Positions 45,567 through 56,334 are shown, counted from the stretch's first letter. The stretch is 64,000 nt of DNA from Enterobacter kobei (GCF_001729765.1 NZ_CP017181.1:4340001-4404000); one strand, 5' to 3'. The notes: generated by a model not told the origin, from the letters alone. A program made the numbers and translations.

Positions 45567-46307
45567 ATGAAACACATTACTGGCAAGGCAGCGCTGATTG
45601 CGCTGAGTATGATCTCGGCATCAGCTTTCGCTTCACACTGGAGCTACGAAGGGGAAGGTTCACCGGAACACTGGGGTGAACTGGACGAGGCCTACAAGGC
45701 CTGTCAAAACGGGATGAATCAGTCTCCGATTAACATTGAATCGACCGCAAACGCCCATTTCTCTCCGCTTAAAACGCACTACATTGATGGCCCTATGACG
45801 TTGACGAACAATGGCCATACCATTCAGGCCAGTGAGAAAGCGGATACCCGCGACACGATAACCCTGGATAATCAAGCCTGGACTCTGCAGCAGTTCCATT
45901 TCCACGCGCCGAGCGAGAACACCGTGCATGGCAAAAAATACGCAATGGAAATGCATCTGGTGCATAAAAATAGCGCAGGTGAGCTGACCGTAGTGGCCGT
46001 CATGTTTGATAAAGGCGCCGCGAACCCGGAGCTTGATAAGCTGTGGAGCGTGATGCCCCAACAGGCTGAACAGAACATCTCCATTAAGCAGGATCTCAAC
46101 CTGAACAAGCTGCTCCCGGTCAACAAAACTTACTGGCGCTTCAGCGGTTCACTGACCACCCCACCTTGTTCAGAAGGCGTCACCTGGATTGTGCTTAAGC
46201 ACCCTCTCACGCTCTCAGCTGAGCAGCTGGAGAAATTCACCCATACAATGCATCACGATAACAACCGCCCGGTACAGGCCCTGCATGGCCGTCTTGTGGT
46301 CGAATAA
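45567..46307 (+). CDS. Periplasmic alpha-class carbonic anhydrase
   Basis: The 246-residue protein has a signal peptide (1-22, SAFA) and an alpha-carbonic anhydrase domain that interconverts CO2 and bicarbonate. The three zinc His ligands are H111 and H113 (QFHFHAPSE) and H130 (MEMHLVH). NQSPINIE and SLTTPPCSEGVTWIVL are family signatures; Cys46 and the Cys of PPCSEG could form the usual disulfide. E. coli K-12 has no such gene between prmA and dusB. Clear start with CCGGAAGAAT before ATG. Confidence 0.93.
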   Translation: MKHITGKAALIALSMISASAFASHWSYEGEGSPEHWGELDEAYKACQNGMNQSPINIESTANAHFSPLKTHYIDGPMTLTNNGHTIQASEKADTRDTITLDNQAWTLQQFHFHAPSENTVHGKKYAMEMHLVHKNSAGELTVVAVMFDKGAANPELDKLWSVMPQQAEQNISIKQDLNLNKLLPVNKTYWRFSGSLTTPPCSEGVTWIVLKHPLTLSAEQLEKFTHTMHHDNNRPVQALHGRLVVE

Positions 46308-46637
46308 TCTGCATTTTTTGCCCTGAGATCATGTTCTAAAATGCGACAGAGATCGCAAAGAAGTGAGGAAATCTGCTGCGAAAAACAGCAGATTATCCCG
46401 CTCAACTGTCGCGTTTAATGAGAAATGATGAGAAGTTACGGGAAATTGCAAGCGCTCATAAAACAATCATTTAATTATAACCCAATGATTTAAATGATGA
46501 ATAATTTTTAACGGAATGATTGAGCGGCGATTCCTTGATCTACAACAGTGGATTGTTCAAAGTTTGGCCTTTCATCTCGTGCAAAAAATGCGTAATATAC
46601 GCCGCCTTGCAGTCACAGTATGGTCATTTCTTAACTC
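46308..46637 (+). promoter_or_regulatory. fis: dusB-fis promoter region
   Basis: 330 bases without a gene. A -10 TAATAT (46593-46598) with a poor -35 (TTTCAT, 46570-46575, 17-base spacing) is followed by the GC-rich discriminator ACGCCGCC and a start in CTTG. This matches the E. coli fis promoter, which is growth-phase and stringent controlled and starts with C. AT-rich sequence upstream (46460-46515) fits UP-element and Fis/IHF binding. Confidence 0.75.
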
Positions 46638-47603
46638 ATGCGCATCGGACACCACCAGCTTAGAAATCGCCTGATCGCAGCCCCAATGGCAGGTATTACC
46701 GACCGGCCGTTCAGGACGCTGTGCTATGAGATGGGAGCCGGTTTAACCGTATCCGAGATGATGTCGTCTAACCCGCAGGTCTGGGAAAGCGATAAATCCC
46801 GCCTTCGGATGGTGCACATTGATGAGCCAGGTATCCGCACCGTGCAAATCGCCGGAAGCGTGCCTGAAGAGATGGCAGATGCCGCGCGTATTAACGTGGA
46901 AAGTGGCGCCCAGATTATTGATATCAATATGGGTTGCCCGGCCAAGAAAGTGAATCGCAAGCTTGCAGGTTCAGCCCTTCTGCAATACCCCGATCAGGTG
47001 AAGTCTATCCTGACGGCGGTTGTCAGCGCGGTGGACGTTCCTGTTACGTTGAAGATTCGCACGGGTTGGTCGCCGGAACACCGTAACTGTGTAGAGATTG
47101 CCCAACTGGCCGAAGACTGTGGCATTCAGGCCCTGACCATTCATGGACGCACTCGCGCCTGTTTGTTCAATGGTGAAGCTGAATACGACAGCATTCGGGC
47201 AGTTAAGCAGAAGGTTTCCATTCCGATTATCGCGAATGGCGACATAACTGACCCGCTTAAAGCCAGGGCTGTGCTCGACTATACGGGAGCTGATGCTCTG
47301 ATGATAGGACGTGCAGCTCAGGGAAGACCCTGGATCTTCCGGGAAATCCAGCATTATCTGGACACTGGGGAGCTGCTTGCCCCACTGCCTCTGGCAGAGG
47401 TTAAGCGCTTGCTTTGTTCGCATGTTCGGGAACTGCATGACCATTACGGTCAGGCAAAAGGGTACCGAATTGCGCGTAAACACGTCTCCTGGTATCTCCA
47501 GGAGCACGCTCCAGATGACCAGTTTCGGCGCACATTCAACGCCATAGAGGATGCCAGCGAACAGCTGGAGGCGTTGGAGGCATACTTCGAAAATCTTGCG
47601 TAA
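46638..47603 (+). CDS. dusB: tRNA-dihydrouridine synthase B
   Basis: The 321-residue flavoenzyme reduces uridine to dihydrouridine in tRNA D loops (U17 in E. coli). The FMN-binding TIM barrel begins with [12 protein letters not shown]. The catalytic Cys is in [11 protein letters not shown], and the flavin phosphate site is [16 protein letters not shown]. It has few good ribosome-binding features, and in E. coli dusB is the first gene of the fis operon, serving as its long leader. Confidence 0.98.
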   Translation: MRIGHHQLRNRLIAAPMAGITDRPFRTLCYEMGAGLTVSEMMSSNPQVWESDKSRLRMVHIDEPGIRTVQIAGSVPEEMADAARINVESGAQIIDINMGCPAKKVNRKLAGSALLQYPDQVKSILTAVVSAVDVPVTLKIRTGWSPEHRNCVEIAQLAEDCGIQALTIHGRTRACLFNGEAEYDSIRAVKQKVSIPIIANGDITDPLKARAVLDYTGADALMIGRAAQGRPWIFREIQHYLDTGELLAPLPLAEVKRLLCSHVRELHDHYGQAKGYRIARKHVSWYLQEHAPDDQFRRTFNAIEDASEQLEALEAYFENLA

Positions 47604-47626
47604 TGAAATAAAGAGCTGACAGAACT

Positions 47627-47923
47627 ATGTTCGAACAACGCGTAAATTCTGACGTACTGACCGTTTCTACCGTTAACTCTCAGGACCAGGTAACTCAAAA
47701 GCCCCTGCGTGACTCGGTTAAACAGGCACTGAAGAACTATTTTGCTCAACTGAATGGTCAGGATGTTAATGACCTGTATGAGCTGGTACTGGCTGAAGTT
47801 GAACAGCCACTGTTGGACATGGTGATGCAATACACCCGCGGTAACCAGACCCGCGCTGCGCTGATGATGGGTATCAACCGTGGTACTCTGCGTAAGAAAC
47901 TGAAAAAATACGGCATGAACTAA
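47627..47923 (+). CDS. fis: DNA-binding protein Fis
   Basis: The 98-residue nucleoid protein activates rRNA promoters and stimulates site-specific inversion. The flexible N-terminal hairpin (about 11-26, needed for Hin/Gin activation) and the C-terminal helix-turn-helix ([26 protein letters not shown]) are intact and match E. coli. It lies 24 bases after dusB and is followed by a terminator. Confidence 0.99.
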
Positions 47924-47948
47924 TTTCGATTAGCGAAATGCTTGTTTA

Positions 47949-47984
47949 AAAAGGCGCTACTCGGCATGGGGATGCGCCTTTTTT
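47949..47984 (+). terminator. Terminator after fis
   Basis: AAAAGGCGC pairs with GCGCCTTTT across a 16-base loop and is followed by T residues. Lies 25 bases beyond the fis stop. Confidence 0.8.
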
Positions 47985-48102
47985 ATTGCCTGTTAATGTT
48001 ATCGTCAACGCTTTGTAAACCCTCGCGTATCCCGCTTTTAAACCGCAACTTTTCGTGTATATTTCCACCACTTCAGTGGTTCTCTTCTCGCGGAATGACA
48101 CA

Positions 48103-48267
48103 ATGATTCGTAAATACTGGTGGCTGGTTGTCTTTGCAATCTCCGTTTTCCTCTTCGATGCCCTTTTGATGCAGTGGATTGAACTGATGAGCACTGAAAC
48201 CGACAAGTGCCGCAATATGAACTCCGTGAACCCGCTCAAATTAGTGAACTGCTCAGAACTCGATTAA
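48103..48267 (+). CDS. yhdU: Small membrane protein YhdU
   Basis: The 54-residue protein begins MIRKYWWLVVFAISVFLFD with one membrane segment (about 6-25) and a short polar tail TDKCRNMNSVNPLKLVNC. It matches YhdU, next to fis in E. coli; function unknown. An ATG 48 bases upstream is rejected because homologs start at MIRKY. Confidence 0.88.
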   Translation: MIRKYWWLVVFAISVFLFDALLMQWIELMSTETDKCRNMNSVNPLKLVNCSELD

Positions 48268-48403
48268 CGCCCTGACGTCACTGCCCCCCGAATTACCCAC
48301 TAAAAACGGGGATTTAAAACCCTTTGAGCCGTTACCTTACGGTGATAATGTCTCGCCCTTCTCAACCTCTCCTGCTTAACGTCAGACACGAGTAGAACCG
48401 ACC

Positions 48404-50485
48404 ATGCTGGTTAGCCAATACAACCTTATCCTTGTAGTTCTTTCCTTCGTTGTGGCCATCCTCGCGTCGTATACCGCACTGAATATGGCGGCACGCGTCG
48501 CCGGAAGTCAGGGCGTCGCCGCCCGCGTCTGGTTGGCTGGCGGCGGTATTGCGATGGGCATTGGCGTGTGGGCTATGCACTTTATCGGCATGCTGGCGAT
48601 GGACCTATCCATGAGCATGAGTTACAACGTCAGCCTGACCATTTTATCCATGGTCATTGCCGTGGGTTCTTCACTGTTTGCACTCTGGCTCGTCAGCTGT
48701 GAACAACTGCGCTTGCGCCGTCTGCTACCCGGCGCGCTGGTGATGGGAAGCGGTATTATCGCCATGCATTACACCGGTATGGCCGCGCTGGAAGTGAGGC
48801 CCGGTATCGTCTGGGACACGTTGTGGGTGGCCATTTCAGTCGTCATTGCCCTTGCCGCTTCGCTTGCTGCATTGTGGCTGACCTTCCGCCTGCGTCACGA
48901 AGCGGCTCAGGTCGTGCTGATGCGTCTGGGTGCCGCCATCACAATGGGCATTGCCATTGCCGGTATGCACTACGCCGGGATGAGAGCCGCGCAGTTTCCA
49001 ATGTCGACGATGACGCACCATGTTGGTATTAACAGCAGCTGGCTCGCCATGTTGGTCAGCGTCGTCGCGCTCTCTATTCTTGGGATCACCCTGCTGGTGT
49101 CGATGCTGGATGCCCGTCTTCAGGCACGTACTGCCCTACTGGCCTCATCGCTTGCAGAAGCGAACCGGGAACTTGCTCAACTGGCGCTGCAGGATACGCT
49201 AACGCGTCTGCCCAACCGCATCCTGCTGGAAGACCGACTTGATCAGGCGATCAGTAAAGCCGATCGTGAAGGAACCCATTTTGCGCTGATGTTTATGGAT
49301 CTCGACGGCTTTAAAGCCATCAATGACGCCTATGGTCATGATGTCGGTGACAAACTGCTGGTCGCCGTTACGCAGCGTCTGCTGCTGCTTCTGAAGGGCC
49401 AGTTCACTCTTGCACGTATCGGCGGTGATGAGTTTGTTCTGCTGGCTGAGGGCGAAGGCCCGGACGATGCGGCCTCGCTGGCAAATTCGCTGGTACGCGC
49501 GATCGATAGCCCGTTCAACCTCGACCCGTATGAACTGATGGTGACCCTCAGCATTGGTATCGCTTTTTATCCTCACGACGGCAAAACCGAACGCGAGTTG
49601 ATGTTTAACGCCGACGCGGCGATGTACCACACCAAGCATATGGGCCGAAACGGTTATCACTTTTTCCAGCCTTCCATGAACACCCTGGCGCAGACCCATC
49701 TTCAGTTAATGAACGATCTGTGGATGGCCATCGAACGCAATGAGCTGCGCCTGTTGTATCAGCCAAAATTTCACGCGCCCGCAGGACCTCTCCTCGGGTT
49801 TGAGGCACTGTTGCGCTGGCAACATCCTAAGCAGGGACTACTGACGCCGGATCTTTTCCTGCCACTGGCGGAAAAGACGGGGCTTATCATCCCTATTGGT
49901 AACTGGGTGATCAATGAAGCCTGCCGCCAGCTGAGAGAATGGCATCTTCAGGGACATCAAGACTGGTCAATGGCTGTAAACCTGTCGACATTGCAGTTTG
50001 AACAACCATCACTGGTTAAAACGGTTCTCGACTGCCTGGAGCGCCATCAGGTACCGCCGGAAATGCTGATCCTGGAAGTTACGGAAACGACGGCAATGAG
50101 CAACCCGGATGAGAGCGTACGGGTGCTGACAGAATTGACGAATGCAGGCGTGAAAGCGTCCATTGATGACTTTGGAACCGGGTATTCAAGCCTGCTGTAT
50201 CTCAAGCGCTTACCGGCCTGTGAACTGAAGATCGACAGAGCATTTGTAAAAGAGTTAAGCGGGGAAAGCGAGGATGCCACCATTGTCTCGGCGATTGTGG
50301 CTCTCGCAAAAACACTTAACCTGAAAGTCGTGGCTGAAGGTGTGGAAACCGAAGCCCAACAAACCTTTTTAACAGAGCTGGGTTGTAACACCCTTCAGGG
50401 TTATCTGTTAGGCAAACCAGCCAGCGCGCAGACCATAGAGGCGCTTTGTGCGCGAGGTGAAATGTTGCCTGGCGCTGAGCTGTAG
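48404..50485 (+). CDS. MHYT-GGDEF-EAL cyclic-di-GMP enzyme
   Basis: The 693-residue inner membrane protein has an N-terminal MHYT sensor of about seven membrane segments (1-235) with three motif repeats (MHF 58-60, MHY 121-123, MHY 188-190), thought to bind a metal and sense a gas or redox cue. The GGDEF domain has an intact GGDEF at 340-344 and no RxxD inhibitory site just before it. The EAL domain has EAL at 467-469 and DDFGTGYSSL later. Both active sites look functional, so it could make or degrade c-di-GMP. E. coli K-12 lacks it here; Salmonella has a similar gene near acrEF. Its last 85 bases are antisense to the acrS end. Confidence 0.92.
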   Translation: MLVSQYNLILVVLSFVVAILASYTALNMAARVAGSQGVAARVWLAGGGIAMGIGVWAMHFIGMLAMDLSMSMSYNVSLTILSMVIAVGSSLFALWLVSCEQLRLRRLLPGALVMGSGIIAMHYTGMAALEVRPGIVWDTLWVAISVVIALAASLAALWLTFRLRHEAAQVVLMRLGAAITMGIAIAGMHYAGMRAAQFPMSTMTHHVGINSSWLAMLVSVVALSILGITLLVSMLDARLQARTALLASSLAEANRELAQLALQDTLTRLPNRILLEDRLDQAISKADREGTHFALMFMDLDGFKAINDAYGHDVGDKLLVAVTQRLLLLLKGQFTLARIGGDEFVLLAEGEGPDDAASLANSLVRAIDSPFNLDPYELMVTLSIGIAFYPHDGKTERELMFNADAAMYHTKHMGRNGYHFFQPSMNTLAQTHLQLMNDLWMAIERNELRLLYQPKFHAPAGPLLGFEALLRWQHPKQGLLTPDLFLPLAEKTGLIIPIGNWVINEACRQLREWHLQGHQDWSMAVNLSTLQFEQPSLVKTVLDCLERHQVPPEMLILEVTETTAMSNPDESVRVLTELTNAGVKASIDDFGTGYSSLLYLKRLPACELKIDRAFVKELSGESEDATIVSAIVALAKTLNLKVVAEGVETEAQQTFLTELGCNTLQGYLLGKPASAQTIEALCARGEMLPGAEL

Positions 50486-51117
50486 TCATCTTGAGGCGAC
50501 ACGCGCAAGACAGGGAGTGTCGCCAGAATACTGTCGACCAGAGCGGGTGCCTGTTGATAGAGATTAAAACTGTCGGTGTTCATTAACCAGTTTTTAATGA
50601 TTCCGCTAAAAAAGCCATGCAATACAATCATGGTCAGCTCAACATTCATCTGCGCCGCAACGATTCTCTGAGAAATACATTTTTCCAGCGTAATACGTAA
50701 AGAATCATAATTAAAGCCAATGCGTTTACGGATTTCATCTTCTGAAATCATATCGCTATGAAACTCACATTTATGATACAGAATTTGTAAAAGCGCGCAT
50801 TGCCGGGGTTCATGCGCGATATACTGTAGCGCAGTAATAAATTGCTCACGAAGCATTAACAACGGGTCATCATTTTCGGAAAGAGAAAGCCTGTCACAAA
50901 TAATGTCACGCAGCGGTAATTGCTGTTCCCAGATCGCATTAAATATCTCTGCTTTACTGGTAAAGTGCCAGTAGATGGCACCGCGCGTAACCTTTGCGGC
51001 ATCCGCGATATCCGTCAGCGTGGTACTGGCCACGCCACGCGTCGCAAACTGCCCGATAGCCGCCTCAATCAACTGCTGTCGGGTCTGTTGAGCCTCTTCT
51101 TTTTTTTTACGCGCCAT
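50401..51117 (-). CDS. acrS: TetR-family repressor AcrS (EnvR)
   Basis: The 238-residue regulator has a TetR helix-turn-helix (about 10-55: TTLTDIADAAKVTRGAIYWHF) and a ligand domain ending NWLMNTDSFNLYQQAPALVDSIL, which matches AcrS. In E. coli AcrS represses acrAB and lies divergent from acrEF. The last 30 or so residues (after about 205) do not resemble E. coli AcrS and are encoded over the end of the convergent MHYT gene. The protein is thus about 18 residues longer than E. coli AcrS. Confidence 0.92.
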   Translation of the reverse strand: MARKKKEEAQQTRQQLIEAAIGQFATRGVASTTLTDIADAAKVTRGAIYWHFTSKAEIFNAIWEQQLPLRDIICDRLSLSENDDPLLMLREQFITALQYIAHEPRQCALLQILYHKCEFHSDMISEDEIRKRIGFNYDSLRITLEKCISQRIVAAQMNVELTMIVLHGFFSGIIKNWLMNTDSFNLYQQAPALVDSILATLPVLRVSPQDDYSSAPGNISPRAQSASMVCALAGLPNR

Positions 51118-51506
51118 AGGCAGCTACTCGTTACTCACTGGGTTTATACGTAACCTCGGGTTCGGATGGCTGGAATTATTCCCTAAAACCCGTTTTCATT
51201 TTGCACAAAAAAAGTCAAATCCCTTAACTCATAATTTATACAAATGCATAATCAATATTTAATTCATGATATGAATATTTTAAGGCATTAAACTCTCTTT
51301 ATGTGGTTAGCCTGGAGGGGAGTATATTCATATCTTCTCCGGGCCCCATTCTGATTTTTCCTTCACGCCTCGTCATTCGCACTTATAAATTAAAAAACAT
51401 TAAATATCCTCATTATTATACGCAGCTACATTTTATTTTTTTATCCCTCTGCCCCAACGACCGTTCTACGGCAAATCTCGGTTAATGGGTATTTAAAGGA
51501 ACAGTA
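51118..51506. promoter_or_regulatory. acrS/acrE divergent promoter region
   Basis: 389 bases, increasingly AT-rich toward acrE (51190-51450), with no gene. It should hold both promoters and the AcrS operator, but I find no long perfect palindrome. In E. coli acrEF is silenced by H-NS, consistent with the AT-rich sequence here. Confidence 0.45.
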
Positions 51507-52646
51507 ATGACGAATCATTTCAGACGTTTGCCCTTATCCGGTTTCATTGTCTGCGCTGTACTGCTCTCTGGATGCGATGGCCAGGAAAACCAACAACAAC
51601 ATCCCCAGGCACCTCAGGTCAGCGTGCATATCGTGAAAAGCGCGCCGCTGGCGGTCACCACTGAACTCCCGGGCAGAACGGATGCATTCCGCGTGGCGGA
51701 GGTTCGTCCACAGGTTAGCGGTATCATCCTGCGTCGTAACTTCACGGAAGGTAGCGATGTAAAAGCAGGAGATTCGCTTTACCAGATTGATCCTGCGACC
51801 TATCAGGCGGCTTACGACAGCGCGAAAGGTGAGCTGGCGAAGGCCCAGGCGGCGGCCAATATTGCGCATCTGACAGTAAAACGTTATCTCCCGCTGGTAG
51901 GCACCCAGTATGTCAGCAAGCAAGAGTATGACCAGGCCGTGGCAACAGCCCAACAGGCCGATGCCAGTGTTATCGCCGCCAAAGCCGGCGTCGAAAGTGC
52001 ACGTATTAACCTTGCCTATACCAAAGTGACGTCTCCCGTCGATGGGCGCATCGGCAAATCCAGCGTGACAGAAGGTGCTCTCGTCACGAACGGGCAGGCC
52101 TCTGCACTGGCAACAGTCCAGCAGCTTGATCCGATTTACGTCGACGTCACCCAGTCCAGCAATGAATTTATGCGCCTGAAACAGACAAGCCTGCAAAAAG
52201 GCGACACGGCCAGCAGCGTTGAACTGCTGATGGAAAATGGTCAGCCTTATCCGCTGAAAGGAACGTTGCAGTTCTCAGACGTCACGGTGGATGAAAGTAC
52301 CGGTTCGATTACCTTGCGCGCCATTTTCCCTAACCCTCAACACCTTCTGTTACCCGGGATGTTCGTTCGCGCCCGCATTGATGAAGGCACACAGCCGAAT
52401 GCAATTCTGATTCCCCAGCAGGGCCTGACCCGTACGCCGCGAGGGGATGCAACCGTCATGGTGGTTAACGATAAAAACCAGGTTGAGCCACGCACCGTCG
52501 TTGCGCCTCAGGCCATTGGCGATCGCTGGCTGGTGACGGAAGGGCTGAAAAACGGTGACCGCGTGATTGTCAGCGGATTACAAAAAGCCAGGCCAGGTGC
52601 CACCGTCGTCGCCACCCCAGATACCACCACAGCGCCCGCCAGTTAA
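51507..52646 (+). CDS. acrE: Multidrug efflux periplasmic adaptor AcrE
   Basis: The 379-residue membrane fusion lipoprotein has a signal ending in a lipobox (VLLSGCDG, Cys24). It has lipoyl halves ([27 protein letters not shown] and [14 protein letters not shown]), a helical hairpin (about 95-165) and beta-barrel/membrane-proximal domains. It links AcrF to the TolC channel. acrF follows 11 bases later. The N-terminal sequence and gene order beside acrS favour AcrE over AcrA. Confidence 0.95.
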   Translation: MTNHFRRLPLSGFIVCAVLLSGCDGQENQQQHPQAPQVSVHIVKSAPLAVTTELPGRTDAFRVAEVRPQVSGIILRRNFTEGSDVKAGDSLYQIDPATYQAAYDSAKGELAKAQAAANIAHLTVKRYLPLVGTQYVSKQEYDQAVATAQQADASVIAAKAGVESARINLAYTKVTSPVDGRIGKSSVTEGALVTNGQASALATVQQLDPIYVDVTQSSNEFMRLKQTSLQKGDTASSVELLMENGQPYPLKGTLQFSDVTVDESTGSITLRAIFPNPQHLLLPGMFVRARIDEGTQPNAILIPQQGLTRTPRGDATVMVVNDKNQVEPRTVVAPQAIGDRWLVTEGLKNGDRVIVSGLQKARPGATVVATPDTTTAPAS

Positions 52647-52657
52647 GGAACGACGAC

Positions 52658-55600
52658 ATGGCTAATTTCTTTATTCAGCGGCCGGTTTTCGCCTGGGTAC
52701 TTGCCATCATTTTGATGATTGCAGGCGGGCTGGCTATTCTCAAACTGCCCGTTGCCCAGTATCCAACGATTGCCCCGCCAGCCGTTGCGATTTCCGCAAC
52801 CTACCCCGGCGCAGATGCCCAGACGGTACAGGATACCGTGACCCAGGTTATCGAACAGAACATGAACGGTATCGATAACCTGATGTATATGTCCTCCACC
52901 AGCGATTCAGCGGGTAATGTCACCATCACCCTGACCTTCGAGTCGGGAACAGACCCGGACATCGCCCAGGTGCAGGTGCAGAACAAGTTGCAGCTGGCCA
53001 TGCCGCTGCTGCCGCAAGAAGTTCAGCAGCAAGGGATTGGCGTTGAGAAGTCCAGCAGCAGCTTCCTTTTGGTCGCCGGTTTTGTTTCGGACAATAAAAG
53101 CCTTACTCAGGATGATATCTCCGACTACGTCGCTTCGAACGTCAAGGATGCCATCAGCCGAACATCGGGTGTCGGCGACGTTCAGCTGTTTGGTGCCCAG
53201 TATGCGATGCGCATCTGGCTCGACAGTAACGCGATGAACAAATACCAACTGACGCCGCTGGATATTATCAATCAGTTAAAAACGCAGAACGACCAGATAG
53301 CGGCAGGCCAGTTGGGTGGAACACCATCAGTCCCTGGACAGCAGCTGAATGCCTCCATCATCGCGCAAACTCGCCTGAAATCACCGGAAGAGTTTGGTCG
53401 CGTCACGCTCAAAGTGAACCAGGACGGCTCAATGGTTCATCTGAAGGATGTGGCTCGCATTGAGTTGGGTGGCGAAAACTACAATATGGTGACCAAAATC
53501 AACGGGCAGGCGGCAACTGGTCTGGGGATTAAGCTCGCTACTGGTGCAAACGCGCTGGATACGGCGGCAGCCATCAAGAGCAAGCTGGCACAACTGCAAC
53601 AGTTCTTCCCGCAGGGACTGAAGGTCGTCTACCCCTACGACACCACGCCTTTTGTGAAAATCTCGATTCATGAAGTGGTGAAGACCCTGTTTGAGGCGAT
53701 CATTCTGGTCTTCCTGGTCATGTATCTGTTCCTGCAAAACCTGCGGGCAACGCTGATCCCAACGATCGCCGTGCCGGTTGTTCTGCTGGGGACCTTCGCC
53801 GTGCTGGCTGCGTTCGGTTTCTCCATCAATACCCTGACGATGTTTGGGATGGTGCTGGCGATAGGGCTACTGGTTGATGACGCCATCGTGGTCGTCGAGA
53901 ACGTTGAGCGCGTGATGGTGGAAGATAAACTGCCGCCGAAAGAGGCCACGCAGAAGTCGATGGAGCAGATTCAGGGCGCGCTGGTGGGGATCGCCATGGT
54001 CCTCTCGGCGGTCTTTGTTCCGATGGCCTTTTTTGGTGGCTCGACTGGGGCCATCTATCGCCAGTTCTCGTTAACTATCGTTTCCGCGATGGCGCTATCC
54101 GTGCTGGTCGCGCTGATCCTGACCCCTGCACTCTGCGCAACGTTGCTTAAGCCCGTCTCCAGCGACCACCATGAGAAGAAAAGGGGCTTCTTTGGCTGGT
54201 TCAATGCGCTCTTTGATAAGAGTGTGGAACACTACAGCAACAGCGTGAGCGGTATTTTGCGTAAGACCGGTCGCTATCTGGTGGTGTATGTCATTATTGT
54301 TGGTGGCATGGCGGTGTTGTTCCTGCGCTTACCGACCTCCTTCCTGCCCGAAGAGGACCAGGGGGTCTTTATGACAATGGTTCAACTCCCGGCGGGGGCG
54401 ACCCAGACGCGTACTCAGGCGGTCCTCGACCAGGTTCAGGACTACTATCTGGACAAAGAGAAGGCGAACGTTGAATCCGTCTTCACCGTAAACGGCTTTA
54501 GCTTTAGCGGCCAGGGTCAGAACTCCGGTATTGCCTTTGTCAGCCTGAAGCCCTGGGAGGAGCGCCCGGGCGAGAAAAATAGCGTTGAAGATATCGTGGG
54601 TCGCGCGACAAAAGCGTTCAGTCAGATTAAAGACGGCCTGGTGTTCCCGTTCAACCTGCCTGCGATTATTGAGCTTGGAACCGCAACGGGATTCGACTTT
54701 GAACTTATCGATCAGGCTAACCTGGGACATACCCAGCTGACGCAGGCACGTAATCAACTGCTCGGGATGGTAAAAGAGCACCCAGACCTGCTGGTGCGCG
54801 TGCGTCCAAACGGACTGGAAGATACGCCTCAGTTCAAGCTGGATGTCGATCAGGAAAAGGCGCAGGCATTGGGCGTCAGTCTTTCCGACGTCAACCAGAC
54901 TATCTCGACGGCGTTGGGTGGCACCTATGTGAACGACTTTATCGACCACGGGCGCGTGAAAAAAGTTTACGTGCAGGCAGATGCCCGTTTCCGCATGCTG
55001 CCGGGGGACATTAACAACCTTTACGTGCGCAGCGCGAACGGAGAGATGGTCCCCTTCTCCGCCTTTAGCTACTCTCACTGGGTTTATGGCTCACCTCGCC
55101 TGGAACGCTTCAACGGGATGCCTTCAATGGAGATCCTCGGGGAATCCGCACCGGGTAAAAGTACCGGGGAAGCGATGGTGTTGATGGAAAGCCTGGCCGC
55201 AAAACTGCCTGCAGGAATTGGCTATGACTGGACGGGCATGTCTTATCAGGAACGCCTTTCCGGTAACCAGGCGCCCGCACTGTATGCCATTTCACTGATC
55301 GTGGTGTTCCTGTGTCTGGCGGCCCTGTATGAGAGTTGGTCCATCCCATTCTCCGTGATGCTGGTTGTGCCGCTGGGTGTTATCGGTGCTCTGCTCGCCG
55401 CGTCGCTGCGCGGATTGAACAATGACGTCTATTTCCAGGTCGGCCTGCTGACGACAATTGGCCTGTCGGCGAAAAACGCCATCCTGATTGTCGAATTTGC
55501 TAAGGACCTGATGGATAAAGAAGGTAAAGGGATTATTGAAGCCACCCTGGAAGCATCAAGGATGCGCCTTCGACCAATCCTGATGACCTCCCTGGCCTTT

Positions 55601-55771
55601 ATCCTTGGCGTCATGCCGCTGGTAATCAGTACCGGAGCCGGGAGCGGTGCGCAAAATGCTGTCGGTACGGGCGTTATGGGAGGCATGCTTTCCGCGACGC
55701 TGCTGGCGATTTTCTTCGTTCCCGTTTTCTTTGTGGTTGTCCGGCGACGGTTTACCCGCCATAAAGAGTAA
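52658..55771 (+). CDS. acrF: Multidrug efflux RND transporter AcrF
   Basis: The 1037-residue proton-driven pump has 12 membrane segments and two large periplasmic loops. It starts with [17 protein letters not shown]. The proton-relay Asp pair is in [21 protein letters not shown] (about 400-420), with the partner Lys in the [19 protein letters not shown] segment (about 940). Length fits AcrF/AcrB. Intact; forms the AcrEF-TolC pump with the preceding gene. Confidence 0.97.
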   Translation: MANFFIQRPVFAWVLAIILMIAGGLAILKLPVAQYPTIAPPAVAISATYPGADAQTVQDTVTQVIEQNMNGIDNLMYMSSTSDSAGNVTITLTFESGTDPDIAQVQVQNKLQLAMPLLPQEVQQQGIGVEKSSSSFLLVAGFVSDNKSLTQDDISDYVASNVKDAISRTSGVGDVQLFGAQYAMRIWLDSNAMNKYQLTPLDIINQLKTQNDQIAAGQLGGTPSVPGQQLNASIIAQTRLKSPEEFGRVTLKVNQDGSMVHLKDVARIELGGENYNMVTKINGQAATGLGIKLATGANALDTAAAIKSKLAQLQQFFPQGLKVVYPYDTTPFVKISIHEVVKTLFEAIILVFLVMYLFLQNLRATLIPTIAVPVVLLGTFAVLAAFGFSINTLTMFGMVLAIGLLVDDAIVVVENVERVMVEDKLPPKEATQKSMEQIQGALVGIAMVLSAVFVPMAFFGGSTGAIYRQFSLTIVSAMALSVLVALILTPALCATLLKPVSSDHHEKKRGFFGWFNALFDKSVEHYSNSVSGILRKTGRYLVVYVIIVGGMAVLFLRLPTSFLPEEDQGVFMTMVQLPAGATQTRTQAVLDQVQDYYLDKEKANVESVFTVNGFSFSGQGQNSGIAFVSLKPWEERPGEKNSVEDIVGRATKAFSQIKDGLVFPFNLPAIIELGTATGFDFELIDQANLGHTQLTQARNQLLGMVKEHPDLLVRVRPNGLEDTPQFKLDVDQEKAQALGVSLSDVNQTISTALGGTYVNDFIDHGRVKKVYVQADARFRMLPGDINNLYVRSANGEMVPFSAFSYSHWVYGSPRLERFNGMPSMEILGESAPGKSTGEAMVLMESLAAKLPAGIGYDWTGMSYQERLSGNQAPALYAISLIVVFLCLAALYESWSIPFSVMLVVPLGVIGALLAASLRGLNNDVYFQVGLLTTIGLSAKNAILIVEFAKDLMDKEGKGIIEATLEASRMRLRPILMTSLAFILGVMPLVISTGAGSGAQNAVGTGVMGGMLSATLLAIFFVPVFFVVVRRRFTRHKE

Positions 55772-56075
55772 CGTCCCCATGAAAGGCACCCTGTGGTGCC
55801 TTTTTTATTTTTAATATAAACAATAAATTAGACATTATTGAATTGCAGTGTTAAAAATGCGGTGATTTACATTAAGTAGAAACGCCCTGTTGTGTCTCCA
55901 TAATTTCTCCATTAATTCATCCTGAAACCGACTTTTCTCCACGATTTTTACAAACGACATACTTTGAGATTATTCCCCGTGCAACGAGGTGTTATCCCGG
56001 TGGTAAAATAGCCTCCAGTTCGTTAATAGCCCTCCTGGCTTTGTAGCGAATGAGAAATAATACTGAGGTAACATC
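55772..56075. promoter_or_regulatory. acrF to yhdV intergenic region
   Basis: 304 bases. After the acrF terminator (55782-55806) the sequence is AT-rich and should hold the yhdV promoter. No gene, repeat or RNA is evident. Confidence 0.4.
55782..55806 (+). terminator. Terminator after acrF
   Basis: AAAGGCACC (55782-55790) pairs with GGTGCCTTT around CTGT and is followed by a T run. Confidence 0.9.
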
Positions 56076-56297
56076 ATGAAAAGATTCATTTCCGTTGCAC
56101 TTCTCGCTGCGCTACTTGCTGGATGCGCGCACGATTCTCCATGTGTACCGGTTTACGATGACCAGGGTCGACTGGTTCATACCAATACCTGTATGAAAGG
56201 CACCACCCAGGATAACTGGGAAACCGCGGGTGCTATCGCCGGCGGAGCGGCTGCCGTGGCGGGTTTGACGCTGGGTATCGTTGCCCTGACGAAGTAA
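56076..56297 (+). CDS. yhdV: Small outer-envelope lipoprotein YhdV
   Basis: The 73-residue lipoprotein has a signal ending in the lipobox LLAGCAHD (Cys17). It has a short polar part and a Gly/Ala-rich C-terminal segment (AIAGGAAAVAGLTLGIVAL) like a glycine-zipper. It matches YhdV, found after acrF in E. coli; function unknown. TGAGGTAACATC gives a good ribosome site. Confidence 0.92.
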   Translation: MKRFISVALLAALLAGCAHDSPCVPVYDDQGRLVHTNTCMKGTTQDNWETAGAIAGGAAAVAGLTLGIVALTK

Positions 56298-56308
56298 CAT
56301 CAATTAAG

Positions 56309-56334
56309 AAAGCGCGGCTCGGGCCGCGCTTTTG
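56309..56334 (+). terminator. Terminator after yhdV
   Basis: AAGCGCGGC (56310-56318) pairs with GCCGCGCTT (56323-56331) around TCGG, with a short T run (TTTTGCG). Confidence 0.8.
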
